Shown: positions 28,722 through 37,577 of the stretch, piece after piece
Layout: each line of letters begins with the position of its first letter
How positions within the stretch are numbered: position 1 is the first letter of the stretch
NCBI GenBank assembly: GCA_013389115.1
Contig: JACADY010000043.1
Span: forward strand, 17,731-81,730
Length of the DNA: 64,000 nt
Direction of reading: 5' to 3'
Origin: Alphaproteobacteria bacterium
GTDB lineage: Bacteria > Pseudomonadota > Alphaproteobacteria > Micropepsales > Micropepsaceae
Notes under the pieces: model-generated
Told to the model about the DNA's origin: nothing
The model's database searches: none
The model's input: the letters and a program-made list of their open reading frames with translations, nothing else
Made by a program: the position numbers and the translations under genes

Positions 28722-29636
28722 TCACCCGGGCGCCAGAAGAGAGATGACAAGCGGCAGGGTCAACATCGCGCCAAGGGTTGTCGCGGTGATCAGATTGGCC
28801 ATCAGCGGTGCATCGCCGCCCAGTTGCCGGGCAAGGATATAGGCCGAGGTCGCCGTCGGCGTGCCGCCGCAAATGACCGCGACCGCCATCGCCGTTCCCT
28901 CGACTCCGAAGAGCTTGCAGGCGCCCAGCATCAGCGCAGGCATGAGCAGCAGGCGCATGGCGGAGGCGGCGCTGATAACGATCACACTTGAGCGCGCGGC
29001 GGCCAAGTCAAGGCTCGCCCCGACCGCGAGGAGGCCCAAAGGCACCGCCGCCGTGCCGATCAGGCGGGCGGTGTCGAAGAGGGAGGCCGGCACCGGCAGG
29101 GCTGCGCCATTCACTATGATGCCGGCAGCGCAGCCGATCAGGAGCGGGTTGGTGAGGAGGAGCCGGCCCATCTCGGCCAGCGCGACCGGCTGACCGCTTG
29201 CCGTGCGGGTGACGACATAGACGCAGAGTAGGTTGGCAAGGGGAACGAGGACGCCAAAGCTGACCGCCGCAAGGGCAAGCCCGGGCTTGCCATAAAGACT
29301 GCCAATGGCCGCGAGGGCAACGAAGCCGTTCCAGCGCACTGTTGTCTGAAAGAAGCTCGAAAACTGGCGGCCGCTCAAGCCCAGGATCGGCCAGAGCGCA
29401 TAGGTGAGGAGGGCCATGCAGGCGACGGCACCGATGAGTGCCAACGTCATCGGGCCGATGTCGTAGCCTTCCAGATTGCCTCCGGCGATGGTCGAGAAGA
29501 GAAAGCAGGGGAAGATGACGAAATAGGTCACTTGCTCCATCAGCGGCCAGAACGCATCGCCTGGAAAGCCGATGCGCCGCAGCCCGTGACCGAGCGCGAT
29601 CACGAGAAAGACGGGTATCAGCGCCTCAATGATCAT
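28722..29636 (-). CDS. AEC family (auxin efflux carrier-like) transporter
   Basis: 304 residues with about ten hydrophobic helices, starting MIIEALIPVFLVIALGHGLR. This is the N-terminal layout of AEC-family carriers such as the MleP/MdcF group, which move malate, malonate or similar organic acids. The substrate cannot be assigned. It lies six bases after the upstream MFS stop in the minus-strand run ruvX-MFS-AEC-pyrB-pyrC-plsY. Confidence 0.85.
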   Translation of the reverse strand: MIIEALIPVFLVIALGHGLRRIGFPGDAFWPLMEQVTYFVIFPCFLFSTIAGGNLEGYDIGPMTLALIGAVACMALLTYALWPILGLSGRQFSSFFQTTVRWNGFVALAAIGSLYGKPGLALAAVSFGVLVPLANLLCVYVVTRTASGQPVALAEMGRLLLTNPLLIGCAAGIIVNGAALPVPASLFDTARLIGTAAVPLGLLAVGASLDLAAARSSVIVISAASAMRLLLMPALMLGACKLFGVEGTAMAVAVICGGTPTATSAYILARQLGGDAPLMANLITATTLGAMLTLPLVISLLAPG

Positions 29637-29642
29637 CCAGCA

Positions 29643-30956
29643 TCAGGCCGCATCGATGATGCGCTCGGGCGCGATTTCCTCCAGCGTCTTGCGCGAAGGC
29701 TCGGGCAGGAAGGGCACGAAGAGGATGGAGAGCGGTCCGACCGCGAGGAGCGCCGTATTCGCGGCCGCGTGGCTGCCCAGGGCATTGAAAATTTGTCCCT
29801 GAAGGGCAAGGCCGATGGCGCCTGCAATGATCCACAGCAGCAGGCGCACGGCGCTTGCGGTCGAGCGATAGGAGGTGGGGAATAATTCCGCGCCGAAGGC
29901 GGCGAGGATCACATCGGCGGCGAAATAAAAGAAGATGCCGATGATGAAGCCCGCAATCGCAAGGGTGGGCGTTGGCGCATTGTAGAAGGTCATCAAGCCG
30001 GCAACGAGGCCGAGGCAGGCGATGACGAAGACACCGCGCCGCCCGACCCTGTCGCTGAGCAGTCCGGCCACAAAATTGCCGATAATGGCGATGCCGCCGC
30101 CCGCGATGATGACGATGGTGACGCCGCCGGGGGTGATGCCATGCGCCTCCTGCATGTGCTTGGAGATCATGAGGAAGGGGGCGGCGATGGCAAAGCCCAA
30201 GGGAAAGAGGGCGGCGGCGAGAAGAGCGAGGCGGCCCGGATATTGCCTGAGGAGGAACATGGCGGGCTCCAGCCAGTCGCGCATCGTATGTGTCTGGTGC
30301 ATTCGGCTCGTCGCATAGTTCTCGAAACGCCGTGTCTCAACGAGGCGGCGGCGCAAGAATGCCAGAACGAAGAGCGGGACCGCACCCAGGATGTAAAGAT
30401 AGCGCCAGCCATCCTCGAGCGGCCCTAAGAGGCCATAGGCGATGGCCGCGACGCCGCCGCCCAGGCCGCCCAAGGCGCCGATCATGCCGATCGCCCAGCC
30501 GCGTGCCTTTTCGTCGAACTCCTCGGCGATGACGACGATGCACAGCATGTCCTCGGCATAGGCGAACATGCGCACGAAAAGCTGGAACCCGGTGAGCTGG
30601 GCGTGGCTTTGCGAAAATCCCGTCAGCATCGTGAAAATGGCCGAGCCGAGGATGGTCACCATCAACAGACGGCGGCGGCCGAACCTGTCGGCCAGCATCG
30701 AGACGAAGACCGCCGGAACGATTCCCAAGCGGAAAATCGCATTCGTGAGCGCGATCTCATCTTCCGGGATCCTCAGGTCGGCCTGAATCTGTTTCAGCGC
30801 CATGCCGAACATCGTCAGATCATAGGCGGCGATCATCGCCGCGATGCCGACCAGCCACATGATGCGCATATGGGCGAGCGGGATGGGAACCGGTGGGCGC
30901 AAGGATCGGGGCAGCCAGGCGAGCCTGGCCATGGGCACATGCGATGCTTCGTTCAT
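29643..30956 (-). CDS. MFS transporter (sugar-porter/metabolite:H+ symporter-like)
   Basis: 437 residues with 12 predicted helices. The loop between helices 2 and 3 is LADRFGRRRLLMVTIL, matching the MFS motif, and the matching second-half motif is GLLSDRVGRRGVFVIA. The central loop is Arg-rich (LRRRLVETRRFE). The substrate is unknown. It starts six bases after the ruvX stop. Confidence 0.85.
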   Translation of the reverse strand: MNEASHVPMARLAWLPRSLRPPVPIPLAHMRIMWLVGIAAMIAAYDLTMFGMALKQIQADLRIPEDEIALTNAIFRLGIVPAVFVSMLADRFGRRRLLMVTILGSAIFTMLTGFSQSHAQLTGFQLFVRMFAYAEDMLCIVVIAEEFDEKARGWAIGMIGALGGLGGGVAAIAYGLLGPLEDGWRYLYILGAVPLFVLAFLRRRLVETRRFENYATSRMHQTHTMRDWLEPAMFLLRQYPGRLALLAAALFPLGFAIAAPFLMISKHMQEAHGITPGGVTIVIIAGGGIAIIGNFVAGLLSDRVGRRGVFVIACLGLVAGLMTFYNAPTPTLAIAGFIIGIFFYFAADVILAAFGAELFPTSYRSTASAVRLLLWIIAGAIGLALQGQIFNALGSHAAANTALLAVGPLSILFVPFLPEPSRKTLEEIAPERIIDAA

Positions 30957-30962
30957 ACGCCG

Positions 30963-31448
30963 TCACTCTCCCTGTGTGGCTGGGCCATTGTGCCTCAGCC
31001 AATCCAACGCCCCTTGCAGGATGTAGCTTGCCGCCATCTTGTCCACGAGTTCGGCGCGGCGGCGTCTTGAGGTATCCGCCTCCAGCAACGTGCGCGTGAC
31101 GGCCATTGTCGAGAGGCGCTCATCCCAGAACGCCACCTTGAGGGGAGAATGTTTCGCGAGATTACGGGCGAAGGCCCGCGCGGACTGGGCTGCGGGGCCT
31201 TCCGAGCCGTCCATGTTGAGGGGAAGGCCGATCACGAGACCGGTGACGGCATTTTTCTGCACCAGGGCAAGGAGCGTCTTCACATCCTCGGTAAACTTGG
31301 TGCGCCGGATGGTCTCCAGCGGCGAGGCGATCGTCCGGGCGACATCGGAAAGGGCAAGACCGATCGTCTTTTCGCCGAGGTCAAGGCCCATAAGCCGGCC
31401 ATGCCGGCCTGCCTCCCGTGCCAGCGCGAGGAGGTCATCGCGGCTCAC
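30963..31448 (-). CDS. ruvX: YqgF/RuvX pre-16S rRNA nuclease
   Basis: 161 residues with the RNase H-like YqgF fold: [17 protein letters not shown] with the first catalytic Asp, [17 protein letters not shown] in the middle, and [19 protein letters not shown] with the second acidic residue. The family matures the 5' end of 16S rRNA and was earlier annotated as a Holliday junction resolvase. It is divergent from gatC and heads the minus-strand run. Confidence 0.93.
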   Translation of the reverse strand: MSRDDLLALAREAGRHGRLMGLDLGEKTIGLALSDVARTIASPLETIRRTKFTEDVKTLLALVQKNAVTGLVIGLPLNMDGSEGPAAQSARAFARNLAKHSPLKVAFWDERLSTMAVTRTLLEADTSRRRRAELVDKMAASYILQGALDWLRHNGPATQGE

Positions 31449-31569
31449 GTCCTTACAATCTCGCGGGGCGCCATGGGCAGGCGGAGGTTCTCGTCAGTCA
31501 TCGGTTTCTTGCCATGTGTCCCAAGGGTTGCTAGCAAGTCTTATCCCTTGCCTTCAATAAGCGGAACCC

Positions 31570-31857
31570 ATGTCCGTCGATAAAGACACGGTAATGCGCG
31601 TGGCGCGGCTCGCCCGCATTGCCATTCCCGAAGACCGCGTTCTCCCCATGGCCGAGGAACTCAACCGCATTCTTGCGTGGGTGGAACAACTCAACAGCGT
31701 CGACACCTCCGGTGTCGAGCCGCTGACGAGCGTCGTCAAAATGGATCTCAAGCGCCGCGCGGACAAAGTGACCGATGGCGGCTATGCCGGCGACCTCATG
31801 GCCAATGCGCCGTTGTCGGAAGACAATTTCTTCGCTGTGCCGAAGGTGGTTGAATAG
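31570..31857 (+). CDS. gatC: Glu-tRNA(Gln)/Asp-tRNA(Asn) amidotransferase subunit C
   Basis: 95 residues: [20 protein letters not shown] and [22 protein letters not shown], the standard GatC sequence. It stabilises GatA and links it to GatB. First gene of gatCAB; its stop is five bases before gatA. A GatCAB enzyme implies that Gln-tRNA and/or Asn-tRNA are made by transamidation. Confidence 0.97.
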   Translation: MSVDKDTVMRVARLARIAIPEDRVLPMAEELNRILAWVEQLNSVDTSGVEPLTSVVKMDLKRRADKVTDGGYAGDLMANAPLSEDNFFAVPKVVE

Positions 31858-31862
31858 ACGCC

Positions 31863-33347
31863 ATGACCGATCTCACCTCGCTGAGCCTTGCGGAGGCCCG
31901 TGATGGCATTCGCGCCCGCGCATTTTCAGCAGTCGAACTGACCCAAGCGCATTTGCGCAGCATGGAGGCCGCGCGCGCGCTCAATGCCTTCATCACCGAA
32001 ACACCCCAGCATGCCTTAGCGATGGCGCGCGAGGCAGATGGGCGCGTGGCGGAGGGCAATCTCGGCGCGCTCGAGGGCCTGCCGCTTGGCATCAAGGATC
32101 TCTTCTGCACGCGCGGTGTCCTCACGACTGCGGCGAGTCATATTCTTCATGGCTTCAAGCCTCCTTACGAATCGACCGTCACCGCCAATCTCTGGCGTGC
32201 GGGCGCGGTGATGCTGGGCAAGCTCAATCTCGATGAGTTCGCGATGGGCTCGTCCAACGAGACTTCCTATTACGGTCCTGTCCTTTCGCCCTGGCGGCGG
32301 CGGGGATCAAATGTCGATCTCGTACCGGGGGGCTCATCCGGTGGATCGGCCGCCGCCGTTGCGGCCGAGCTTTGCCTCGGCGCGACAGGCACGGACACGG
32401 GCGGCTCCATCCGCCAGCCCGCCGCGGTTGCCGGCATTTGCGGGATCAAGCCCACCTATGGGCGCGTGTCGCGCTGGGGCATCGTCGCCTTTGCCTCCTC
32501 GCTCGATCAGGCGGGGCCGATGGCGCGAACGGTAAAGGACTGCGCGATCCTCTTGAAGGCGATGGCGGGGCATGACCCCAAGGATTCGACCTGCGCCAAT
32601 ATCGGCGTTCCCGACTATGAAAAGGCGCTGACCCGCGACGTCAGGGGGTTGCGGGTCGGCATACCGAGGGAGTACCGCATCGACGGCACGCCCGTCGAGA
32701 TCGATGCACTGTGGGCGCGCGGCGCGCAGTGGCTGCGCGATGCGGGCGCGGAGATCATCGAGGTCTCATTACCCCACACGCAGTATGCGCTCGCCGCCTA
32801 TTACATCGTCGCGCCCGCCGAAGCCTCTTCCAATCTGGCGCGGTATGACGGGGTGCGCTTCGGACTGCGCGAGGCGGGGAGCGACATCACCGATATGTAT
32901 GAGAAGACCCGCGCGGCCGGCTTTGGGCGGGAGGTGCAGCGGCGCATTCTCATCGGCACCTATGTGCTCTCGGCCGGCTATTACGATGCCTATTATCTCA
33001 AGGCACAGCGCGTGCGCTCGCTCATCAAGCGCGACTTCGAACAGGCGTTCGAGAAGGTCGATGTGCTGCTCACGCCCACGGCGCCGGGCCCTGCCTTCGG
33101 GATCGGCGAGAAGAGCGATGACCCCATCTCGATGTATCTCAACGATGTGTTCACGGTGACGGTCAATCTCGCCGGGTTGCCGGGCATGTCAGTGCCCGCG
33201 GGGCTCTCGGCGGAGGGCTTGCCGCTGGGGCTGCAGGTCATCGGCAGGCCGTTCGATGAGGAGACGGTGTTGCGCACCTGCTCGTTCCTGGAAGAGGCGG
33301 CCGCCTTCAAGGCAAAACCCGAAGCGTGGTGGAGGGCGGTGGCATGA
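31863..33347 (+). CDS. gatA: Glu-tRNA(Gln) amidotransferase subunit A
   Basis: 494 residues of the amidase-signature family. The catalytic triad is visible: Lys in [10 protein letters not shown], cis-Ser in [15 protein letters not shown], and nucleophile Ser in [13 protein letters not shown]. It releases ammonia from glutamine for GatB. Its TGA overlaps the gatB ATG. Confidence 0.97.
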   Translation: MTDLTSLSLAEARDGIRARAFSAVELTQAHLRSMEAARALNAFITETPQHALAMAREADGRVAEGNLGALEGLPLGIKDLFCTRGVLTTAASHILHGFKPPYESTVTANLWRAGAVMLGKLNLDEFAMGSSNETSYYGPVLSPWRRRGSNVDLVPGGSSGGSAAAVAAELCLGATGTDTGGSIRQPAAVAGICGIKPTYGRVSRWGIVAFASSLDQAGPMARTVKDCAILLKAMAGHDPKDSTCANIGVPDYEKALTRDVRGLRVGIPREYRIDGTPVEIDALWARGAQWLRDAGAEIIEVSLPHTQYALAAYYIVAPAEASSNLARYDGVRFGLREAGSDITDMYEKTRAAGFGREVQRRILIGTYVLSAGYYDAYYLKAQRVRSLIKRDFEQAFEKVDVLLTPTAPGPAFGIGEKSDDPISMYLNDVFTVTVNLAGLPGMSVPAGLSAEGLPLGLQVIGRPFDEETVLRTCSFLEEAAAFKAKPEAWWRAVA

Positions 33348-34828
33348 GCGCGGGCGAAGGGCGCAACGGCGCCGTCATCGAGGGAACGACGGGGCCTTGG
33401 GAAATCGTTATCGGCATCGAGGTGCATGCGCAGGTTTCCTCGCGCGCGAAGCTGTTCTCAGGGGCCGCGACGGCCTTTGGCGCGGAGCCGAACTCGCAAG
33501 TCTCGCTCGTCGATGCGGCGATGCCAGGGATGTTGCCCGTCATTAACGAATACTGCGTCGAGCAGGCGGTGCGCACGGGGCTCGGGCTCAAGGCGCAGAT
33601 CAACCGCGTCTCGGTGTTCGACCGGAAGAACTATTTCTATCCCGATCTTCCGGCCGGCTATCAGATCTCGCAGTACAAGAGCCCGATCGTGGGCGAGGGC
33701 GAGATCCTCATCGACATGCCGGGCGGCGAGACGATCAGGGTTGGCATCGAGCGGCTCCATCTCGAACAGGATGCGGGCAAGAGCCTGCACGATCAGCATC
33801 CCTCGCTTTCCTATGTCGATCTCAACCGCGCGGGGGTCGCGCTGATGGAGATCGTCTCCAGGCCTGACATGCGCTCGGCGGAGGAGGCGGCTGCCTATGT
33901 GCGCAAGCTGCGCGCGATCCTGCGCTATCTTGGCACCTGCGATGGCAACATGGAGCAGGGCTCCATGCGCGCGGACGTCAACGTCTCTGTGCGCCGGCCG
34001 GGCGCGCCCTATGGCACACGCTGCGAGATCAAGAACGTCAATTCGCTCCGCTTCATCCAGCAGGCGGTCGAGTACGAAGCGCGCCGGCAAGTCGATGTGA
34101 TCGAGGCGGGCGGCACGATCCGGCAGGAGACACGGCTTTTCGATTCCCGCAAGGGCGAGACACGCTCGATGCGATCGAAGGAAGAAGCGCATGATTACCG
34201 CTACTTCCCTGATCCCGATCTCCTTCCGCTTGAACTCGATCTGGCCTTCATTGAGACGATACGCGCCTCACTACCCGAGCTGCCGGATGCAAAGAGGGCG
34301 CGCTTCATGCGCGATTTCGGGCTCTCCGCCTATGACGCTGGTGTCATGGTTTCGGAAAAGGAAACGGCGGACTACTTCGAAGCAGTCTCGAAGGGGCGCG
34401 ATGCCAAGGCGGCGGCGAACTGGATCATGGGCGACCTGTTTGCCCATTTGAACAAGGCGGGACTTGAGATTTCCGCCTCGCCCGTCAGCGCGGACAATCT
34501 GGGGCGCATGCTCGATCTCATTGCGGACGGCACGATTTCGGGGCGCATCGCCAAGGATGTGTTCGTGATCATGGTCGAGACGGGCGGGGATCCGGCGCGC
34601 ATCGTCGATGAACGGGGACTGCGCCAGGTGACGGACAGCTCGGCCATCGAAGCGGCCGTCGATGCCGTCATCGCGGAGAACGCGGCCAAGGTCGAAGAGC
34701 TGAAAACGAAGCCCACCATGCTTGGCTGGTTCGTCGGCCAGGTGATGAAGAAAACGGGCGGCAAGGCGAATCCGCAGGCCGTGAACGAGGTCCTCAAAGC
34801 CAAGCTCGCCCATGTCCTGGGCGGTTGA
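33344..34828 (+). CDS. gatB: Glu-tRNA(Gln) amidotransferase subunit B
   Basis: 494 residues from the ATG that overlaps the gatA stop (ATGA), chosen over the track start at 33326. It has [41 protein letters not shown] and [10 protein letters not shown] motifs of the kinase-like catalytic cradle, plus a C-terminal GatB/YqeY tail domain that contacts tRNA. It activates Glu-tRNA with ATP and transfers ammonia. Confidence 0.97.
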   Translation: MSAGEGRNGAVIEGTTGPWEIVIGIEVHAQVSSRAKLFSGAATAFGAEPNSQVSLVDAAMPGMLPVINEYCVEQAVRTGLGLKAQINRVSVFDRKNYFYPDLPAGYQISQYKSPIVGEGEILIDMPGGETIRVGIERLHLEQDAGKSLHDQHPSLSYVDLNRAGVALMEIVSRPDMRSAEEAAAYVRKLRAILRYLGTCDGNMEQGSMRADVNVSVRRPGAPYGTRCEIKNVNSLRFIQQAVEYEARRQVDVIEAGGTIRQETRLFDSRKGETRSMRSKEEAHDYRYFPDPDLLPLELDLAFIETIRASLPELPDAKRARFMRDFGLSAYDAGVMVSEKETADYFEAVSKGRDAKAAANWIMGDLFAHLNKAGLEISASPVSADNLGRMLDLIADGTISGRIAKDVFVIMVETGGDPARIVDERGLRQVTDSSAIEAAVDAVIAENAAKVEELKTKPTMLGWFVGQVMKKTGGKANPQAVNEVLKAKLAHVLGG

Positions 34829-34999
34829 AAAGGCCCCACGATTCGTGTGATTCGCTGCTCTCAAGACAAATTTTGCGCTGGCGCGGCGAAATTGGACCTT
34901 GACGGGAGAAATCATCCGTCCGCTGATGATCAGCGCGAGCGCCTTATTTTTCCTTGGGTTTAACGCGACCGTCCGAATCGCGGGCGACGGGGGTTTTCC
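34829..34999. other. Intergenic region after gatB
   Basis: No gene is supported. A perfect short palindrome, CGCTGA-TGA-TCAGCG (34921-34935), followed ten bases later by a T-rich run (TTATTTTT), could act as a weak terminator for gatCAB. Confidence 0.35.
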
Positions 35000-35004
35000 C
35001 ATGG

Positions 35005-35034
35005 TTGCAATTCGTTAGCGATCAACGTCATATT
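35005..35034 (+). promoter_or_regulatory. Candidate promoter for the H1-like gene
   Basis: TTGCAA (35005-35010) and CATATT (35029-35034) are spaced by 18 bases, about 65 bases upstream of the small H1-like ORF. The pair is moderate in quality. Confidence 0.4.
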
Positions 35035-35099
35035 TTCCACATCACGCGATGGGCCGTTGCGCGTCGCGATAACATGAAGTTTCAAGGAGTCACTCTCTC

Positions 35100-35270
35100 A
35101 TGCCTGTTACGACAAAGAAGAAGACGACGACGACTGCGAAGAAGGCCCCGGCGAAGAAGGCGGCGGTGAAGAAGCCGACCGTGAAGAAGGCCGCGGCGAA
35201 GAAGCCGGCTGCGAAGCAGACAGCCGCGAAGAAGACGACGACGAAGAAGACGGCCGCTGCGAAGAAGTAA
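35100..35270 (+). CDS. Histone H1-like Lys/Ala-rich DNA-binding peptide
   Basis: 56 residues, absent from the plus-strand ORF track because it is short. It begins MPVTTKKKTTTTAKKAPAKK and continues as AAVKKP / AAAKKP type repeats to the end. AAGGAG lies ten bases upstream of the ATG. Such peptides resemble the C-terminal tail of eukaryotic histone H1 and bind DNA through charge. The DNA is a run of imperfect GCGAAGAAG repeats, so length could vary between strains. It is 15 bases upstream of a GST gene with a related N-terminal tail. Confidence 0.8.
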   Translation: MPVTTKKKTTTTAKKAPAKKAAVKKPTVKKAAAKKPAAKQTAAKKTTTKKTAAAKK

Positions 35271-35285
35271 GCAGGCCGATCATCC

Positions 35286-36209
35286 ATGGCTCGGGCCGCG
35301 GCCTCGTCCGCTGGTAAACGCAAAAGCCGGTCGACAGCCGCGGCCAAGCCTCCTCGTCCGACGAAAAGTCATGAAGGCACCGGCGCCGCCCTAACCCTGA
35401 AGGCGGCGGGAAAAAAGAAACAAGCAGAACCTAAGAAAACGGGAGCGGCCGCCAAGGCCGCCGCAGCCAAGGGCGTTGCCGTCAAGGCCGACTTGGGCAA
35501 GGGCACAGCCACCGCGGCGCGCGAGCGCGGCGCCAAGCTAAAAAGCACCAAACCGATCGAGGTTTACTATTGGCCGACACCCAATGGGTGGAAGGTCTCC
35601 ATCATGCTGGAGGAATGCGGGCTTCCTTACGTGCTCAAGCCCGTCAACATCGAGCGGGGAGAGCAGGACGACGCGGACTTCCTCAAACTGTCACCCAACG
35701 GGCGCATCCCGGCGATCCTTGATCCCGCCGGGCCGGGGGGCAAGGCGCTCGCGATCTTCGAATCGGGTGCGATCCTTCAGTATCTCGGCCGCAAATCAGG
35801 CCGCTTCTATCCCAAAGACGAGCGGCTTCGCTGCGAAACCGAGCAGTGGCTCTTCTGGCAGATGAGCAGTCTTGGTCCCATGGCGGGACAGGCCCAGCAT
35901 TTCCGGAACTTCGCGCCGGAGAAGATCGCCTATGCGGTCGAGCGCTATACGCATGAAGTACACAGGCTTTACAGCGTGATGGCCCGGCGCCTCCAGGACC
36001 GCGACTTTCTCGCCGGCCCTTTCACGATCGCCGACATCGCTTGCGTCGGCTGGATTATGCGTCACCAGATGCAGGGTCAAAGTCTCGAGGAGTTTCCCGC
36101 GCTCAAGGCTTGGCATGCACGCATGCTGGCCCGGCCGGGCGTGCAGCGCGGGCTGGCAGTGGGCGCCGATTTGCGAGGGGTCAATCTCGATGCGCGCGGG
36201 CGCCTTTAA
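35286..36209 (+). CDS. Glutathione S-transferase (Nu-class-like) with H1-like N-terminal tail
   Basis: 307 residues. Residues from ~85 on form a GST: thioredoxin-like domain with YYWPTPNGWKVSIMLEECGL and SPNGRIPAILD, then the helical domain with FTIADIACVGWIMRHQ. The TPNGxK start resembles YghU/YfcG enzymes, which act as disulfide-bond reductases on glutathione. Before it lies a tail of ~84 residues rich in Lys, Ala, Thr and Pro. I see no in-frame ATG between 35286 and the GST domain, so the tail is probably translated. Fifteen bases separate it from the H1-like gene. Confidence 0.82.
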   Translation: MARAAASSAGKRKSRSTAAAKPPRPTKSHEGTGAALTLKAAGKKKQAEPKKTGAAAKAAAAKGVAVKADLGKGTATAARERGAKLKSTKPIEVYYWPTPNGWKVSIMLEECGLPYVLKPVNIERGEQDDADFLKLSPNGRIPAILDPAGPGGKALAIFESGAILQYLGRKSGRFYPKDERLRCETEQWLFWQMSSLGPMAGQAQHFRNFAPEKIAYAVERYTHEVHRLYSVMARRLQDRDFLAGPFTIADIACVGWIMRHQMQGQSLEEFPALKAWHARMLARPGVQRGLAVGADLRGVNLDARGRL

Positions 36210-36265
36210 CGCGCCTTTGTGCAGCGCAAACGCGCTCTGGCGAGGACTTCCTCGCAAACTATTGA

Positions 36266-36347
36266 GTTAACGAAGTATTTCCTCTTCGTTTACTGCGTAT
36301 TCAGGCATCCCGTTCACGATGCACTCAGCGTGAATTCAGTTTTCACG
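36266..36347. promoter_or_regulatory. Two operator-like inverted repeats upstream of the Sel1 gene
   Basis: GTTAACGAAG (36266-36275) and CTTCGTTTAC (36284-36293) form an inverted repeat with one mismatch and an 8-base spacer. CGTGAA (36329-36334) and TTCACG (36342-36347) form a second, perfect one with a 7-base spacer. A third TTCACG lies at about 36313. No regulator is assigned. Confidence 0.4.
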
Positions 36348-36420
36348 TTTTGGGGCAACGTGGGTGCAGATCCGGTCATTGCGTCAATACCGGATGAGCC
36401 CGCATCGGGAGGATGGGGCT

Positions 36421-36720
36421 ATGGCCTACATCGATACGCAATCGATTGCGATCTTTGAAGAACAAGCGCGCCTGGGCAATCCGACGGCGCTTTACTCACT
36501 TGGTATCGCCTATTCAACGGGCCAGGGCGTCGAGATGGACTATGTGGCCGCCCACAAATTCTTCAACCTCGCCGCCATGCGCGGCTCGATGGAGGCGCGC
36601 GGCATGCGGGCCGAGATCAGCCGCGAGATGACACGCGAGCAGATCGCCGAGGCGCAGCGACAGGCCCGCGCGTGGCTTTTGCCCATCATCCAAGAAGACG
36701 GCGCGATCCGGGTCGCTTGA
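36421..36720 (+). CDS. Small Sel1-repeat protein
   Basis: 99 residues from the ATG at 36421, with GGGAGG eight bases upstream. It carries one clear Sel1/TPR-like repeat (NPTALYSLGIAYSTGQGVEM, then YVAAHKFFNLAAMRGSMEA) and a charged helical C-terminus. No signal peptide, so probably cytosolic. Sel1 repeats mediate protein contacts; the partner is unknown. The track start at 36364 is upstream of the ribosome binding site and is rejected. The ~210 bases upstream contain the two inverted repeats listed separately. Confidence 0.75.
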   Translation: MAYIDTQSIAIFEEQARLGNPTALYSLGIAYSTGQGVEMDYVAAHKFFNLAAMRGSMEARGMRAEISREMTREQIAEAQRQARAWLLPIIQEDGAIRVA

Positions 36721-36733
36721 AGCAACTGGCAAT

Positions 36734-36758
36734 CGGCCATTAAACTGGTTGGCCGTTT
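36734..36758 (+). terminator. Possible weak terminator after the Sel1 gene
   Basis: CGGCC (36734-36738) and GGCCG (36751-36755) flank a 12-base loop and are followed by TTT. The stem is short, so this is a weak call. Confidence 0.3.
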
Positions 36759-36773
36759 GACCAAGGTTGCGCC

Positions 36774-37577
36774 ATGAGTGCTCCGCGATCGAAACGTTCC
36801 TCTGGGGTCCTGCTCAGCGAGCAGCGCGGCCCCGTCTTGACTTTAAGCCTCAATCGGCTGGCGCAGAACAATACACTCAACCAGGAGCTCCGGCAGGCGC
36901 TGCTGGGTGCGCTTAGCCAGGCCAAGTCCAACAGCGAGATCCGCGCCGTCATCCTCACAGGGGAGGGCGAGGAGACATTCTGCTCCGGGCTTGATTTGCC
37001 TGAACTTGCCGCGCTCACACCGTTTGAGGTGGAAGCGGTCGCCCTTGAAGTGCGCAAAATCCATGAAGCACTTCTTGCCCTTGATGTCCCGACAATCGCC
37101 GTCATCAAGGGCGCCTGTATCGGGTCGGGACTCGAGCTTGCGCTTCATTGCGACATCCGGCTCGCCCGCTCGGACGCGCGCTTCGCCTTTCCGGGGGTGG
37201 GTCTTGGGATCACGCCAGGGGGTGGTTCGGTCCAGCGTCTCGTTCAGCTCGCAGGCGGCGGCGCGGCGCACAGTCTTTTCCTCACCGGCAGCGTCATCAA
37301 CGCCGAGCGGGCGTTCAGCCTGGGGCTGCTCATGAGCGTCATTCCACCGGGGAATTTCGCCGAGGCGCTGCGCGAGTTCCTCGACTACATCGTTTCGCTG
37401 CCCCCGCTCGCGGTCAAGGAAATCAAGGTGCTCCTGCGCGCAGCGCTCGCGATGGAGAGCGCGGAGATCGTCGCCCAAGGGGCGGCGGCCCTGCGGCGCT
37501 GCTTTGAGGACGGGACGATCTCGGAACGCCTGCGCCAGCTCTATGCCGGGCCTGCGCCAGGCACGACACTGCATTAG
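36774..37577 (+). CDS. Crotonase-superfamily protein lacking hydratase glutamates
   Basis: 267 residues with the crotonase fold: TLSLNRLAQNNTLNQEL, then AVILTGEGEETFCSGLDLPE and IKGACIGSGLELALHCDIRL for the oxyanion hole. In enoyl-CoA hydratase the two catalytic Glu residues lie in PEILLGTIPG and ME(M/L)VLTG. Here these positions read FPGVGLGITPG and HSLFLTG, so both Glu are lost. An isomerase, thioesterase or other crotonase reaction is more likely than hydration. Stops overlap with the convergent hydrolase gene. Confidence 0.8.
   Translation: MSAPRSKRSSGVLLSEQRGPVLTLSLNRLAQNNTLNQELRQALLGALSQAKSNSEIRAVILTGEGEETFCSGLDLPELAALTPFEVEAVALEVRKIHEALLALDVPTIAVIKGACIGSGLELALHCDIRLARSDARFAFPGVGLGITPGGGSVQRLVQLAGGGAAHSLFLTGSVINAERAFSLGLLMSVIPPGNFAEALREFLDYIVSLPPLAVKEIKVLLRAALAMESAEIVAQGAAALRRCFEDGTISERLRQLYAGPAPGTTLH

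Noticed and set aside
35090-35347. 85-codon minus-strand ORF rich in Phe/Ala/Val
   Set aside because: It is the reverse complement of the Lys-rich H1-like gene (AAG read as CTT/TTC), which gives an artificial hydrophobic sequence.
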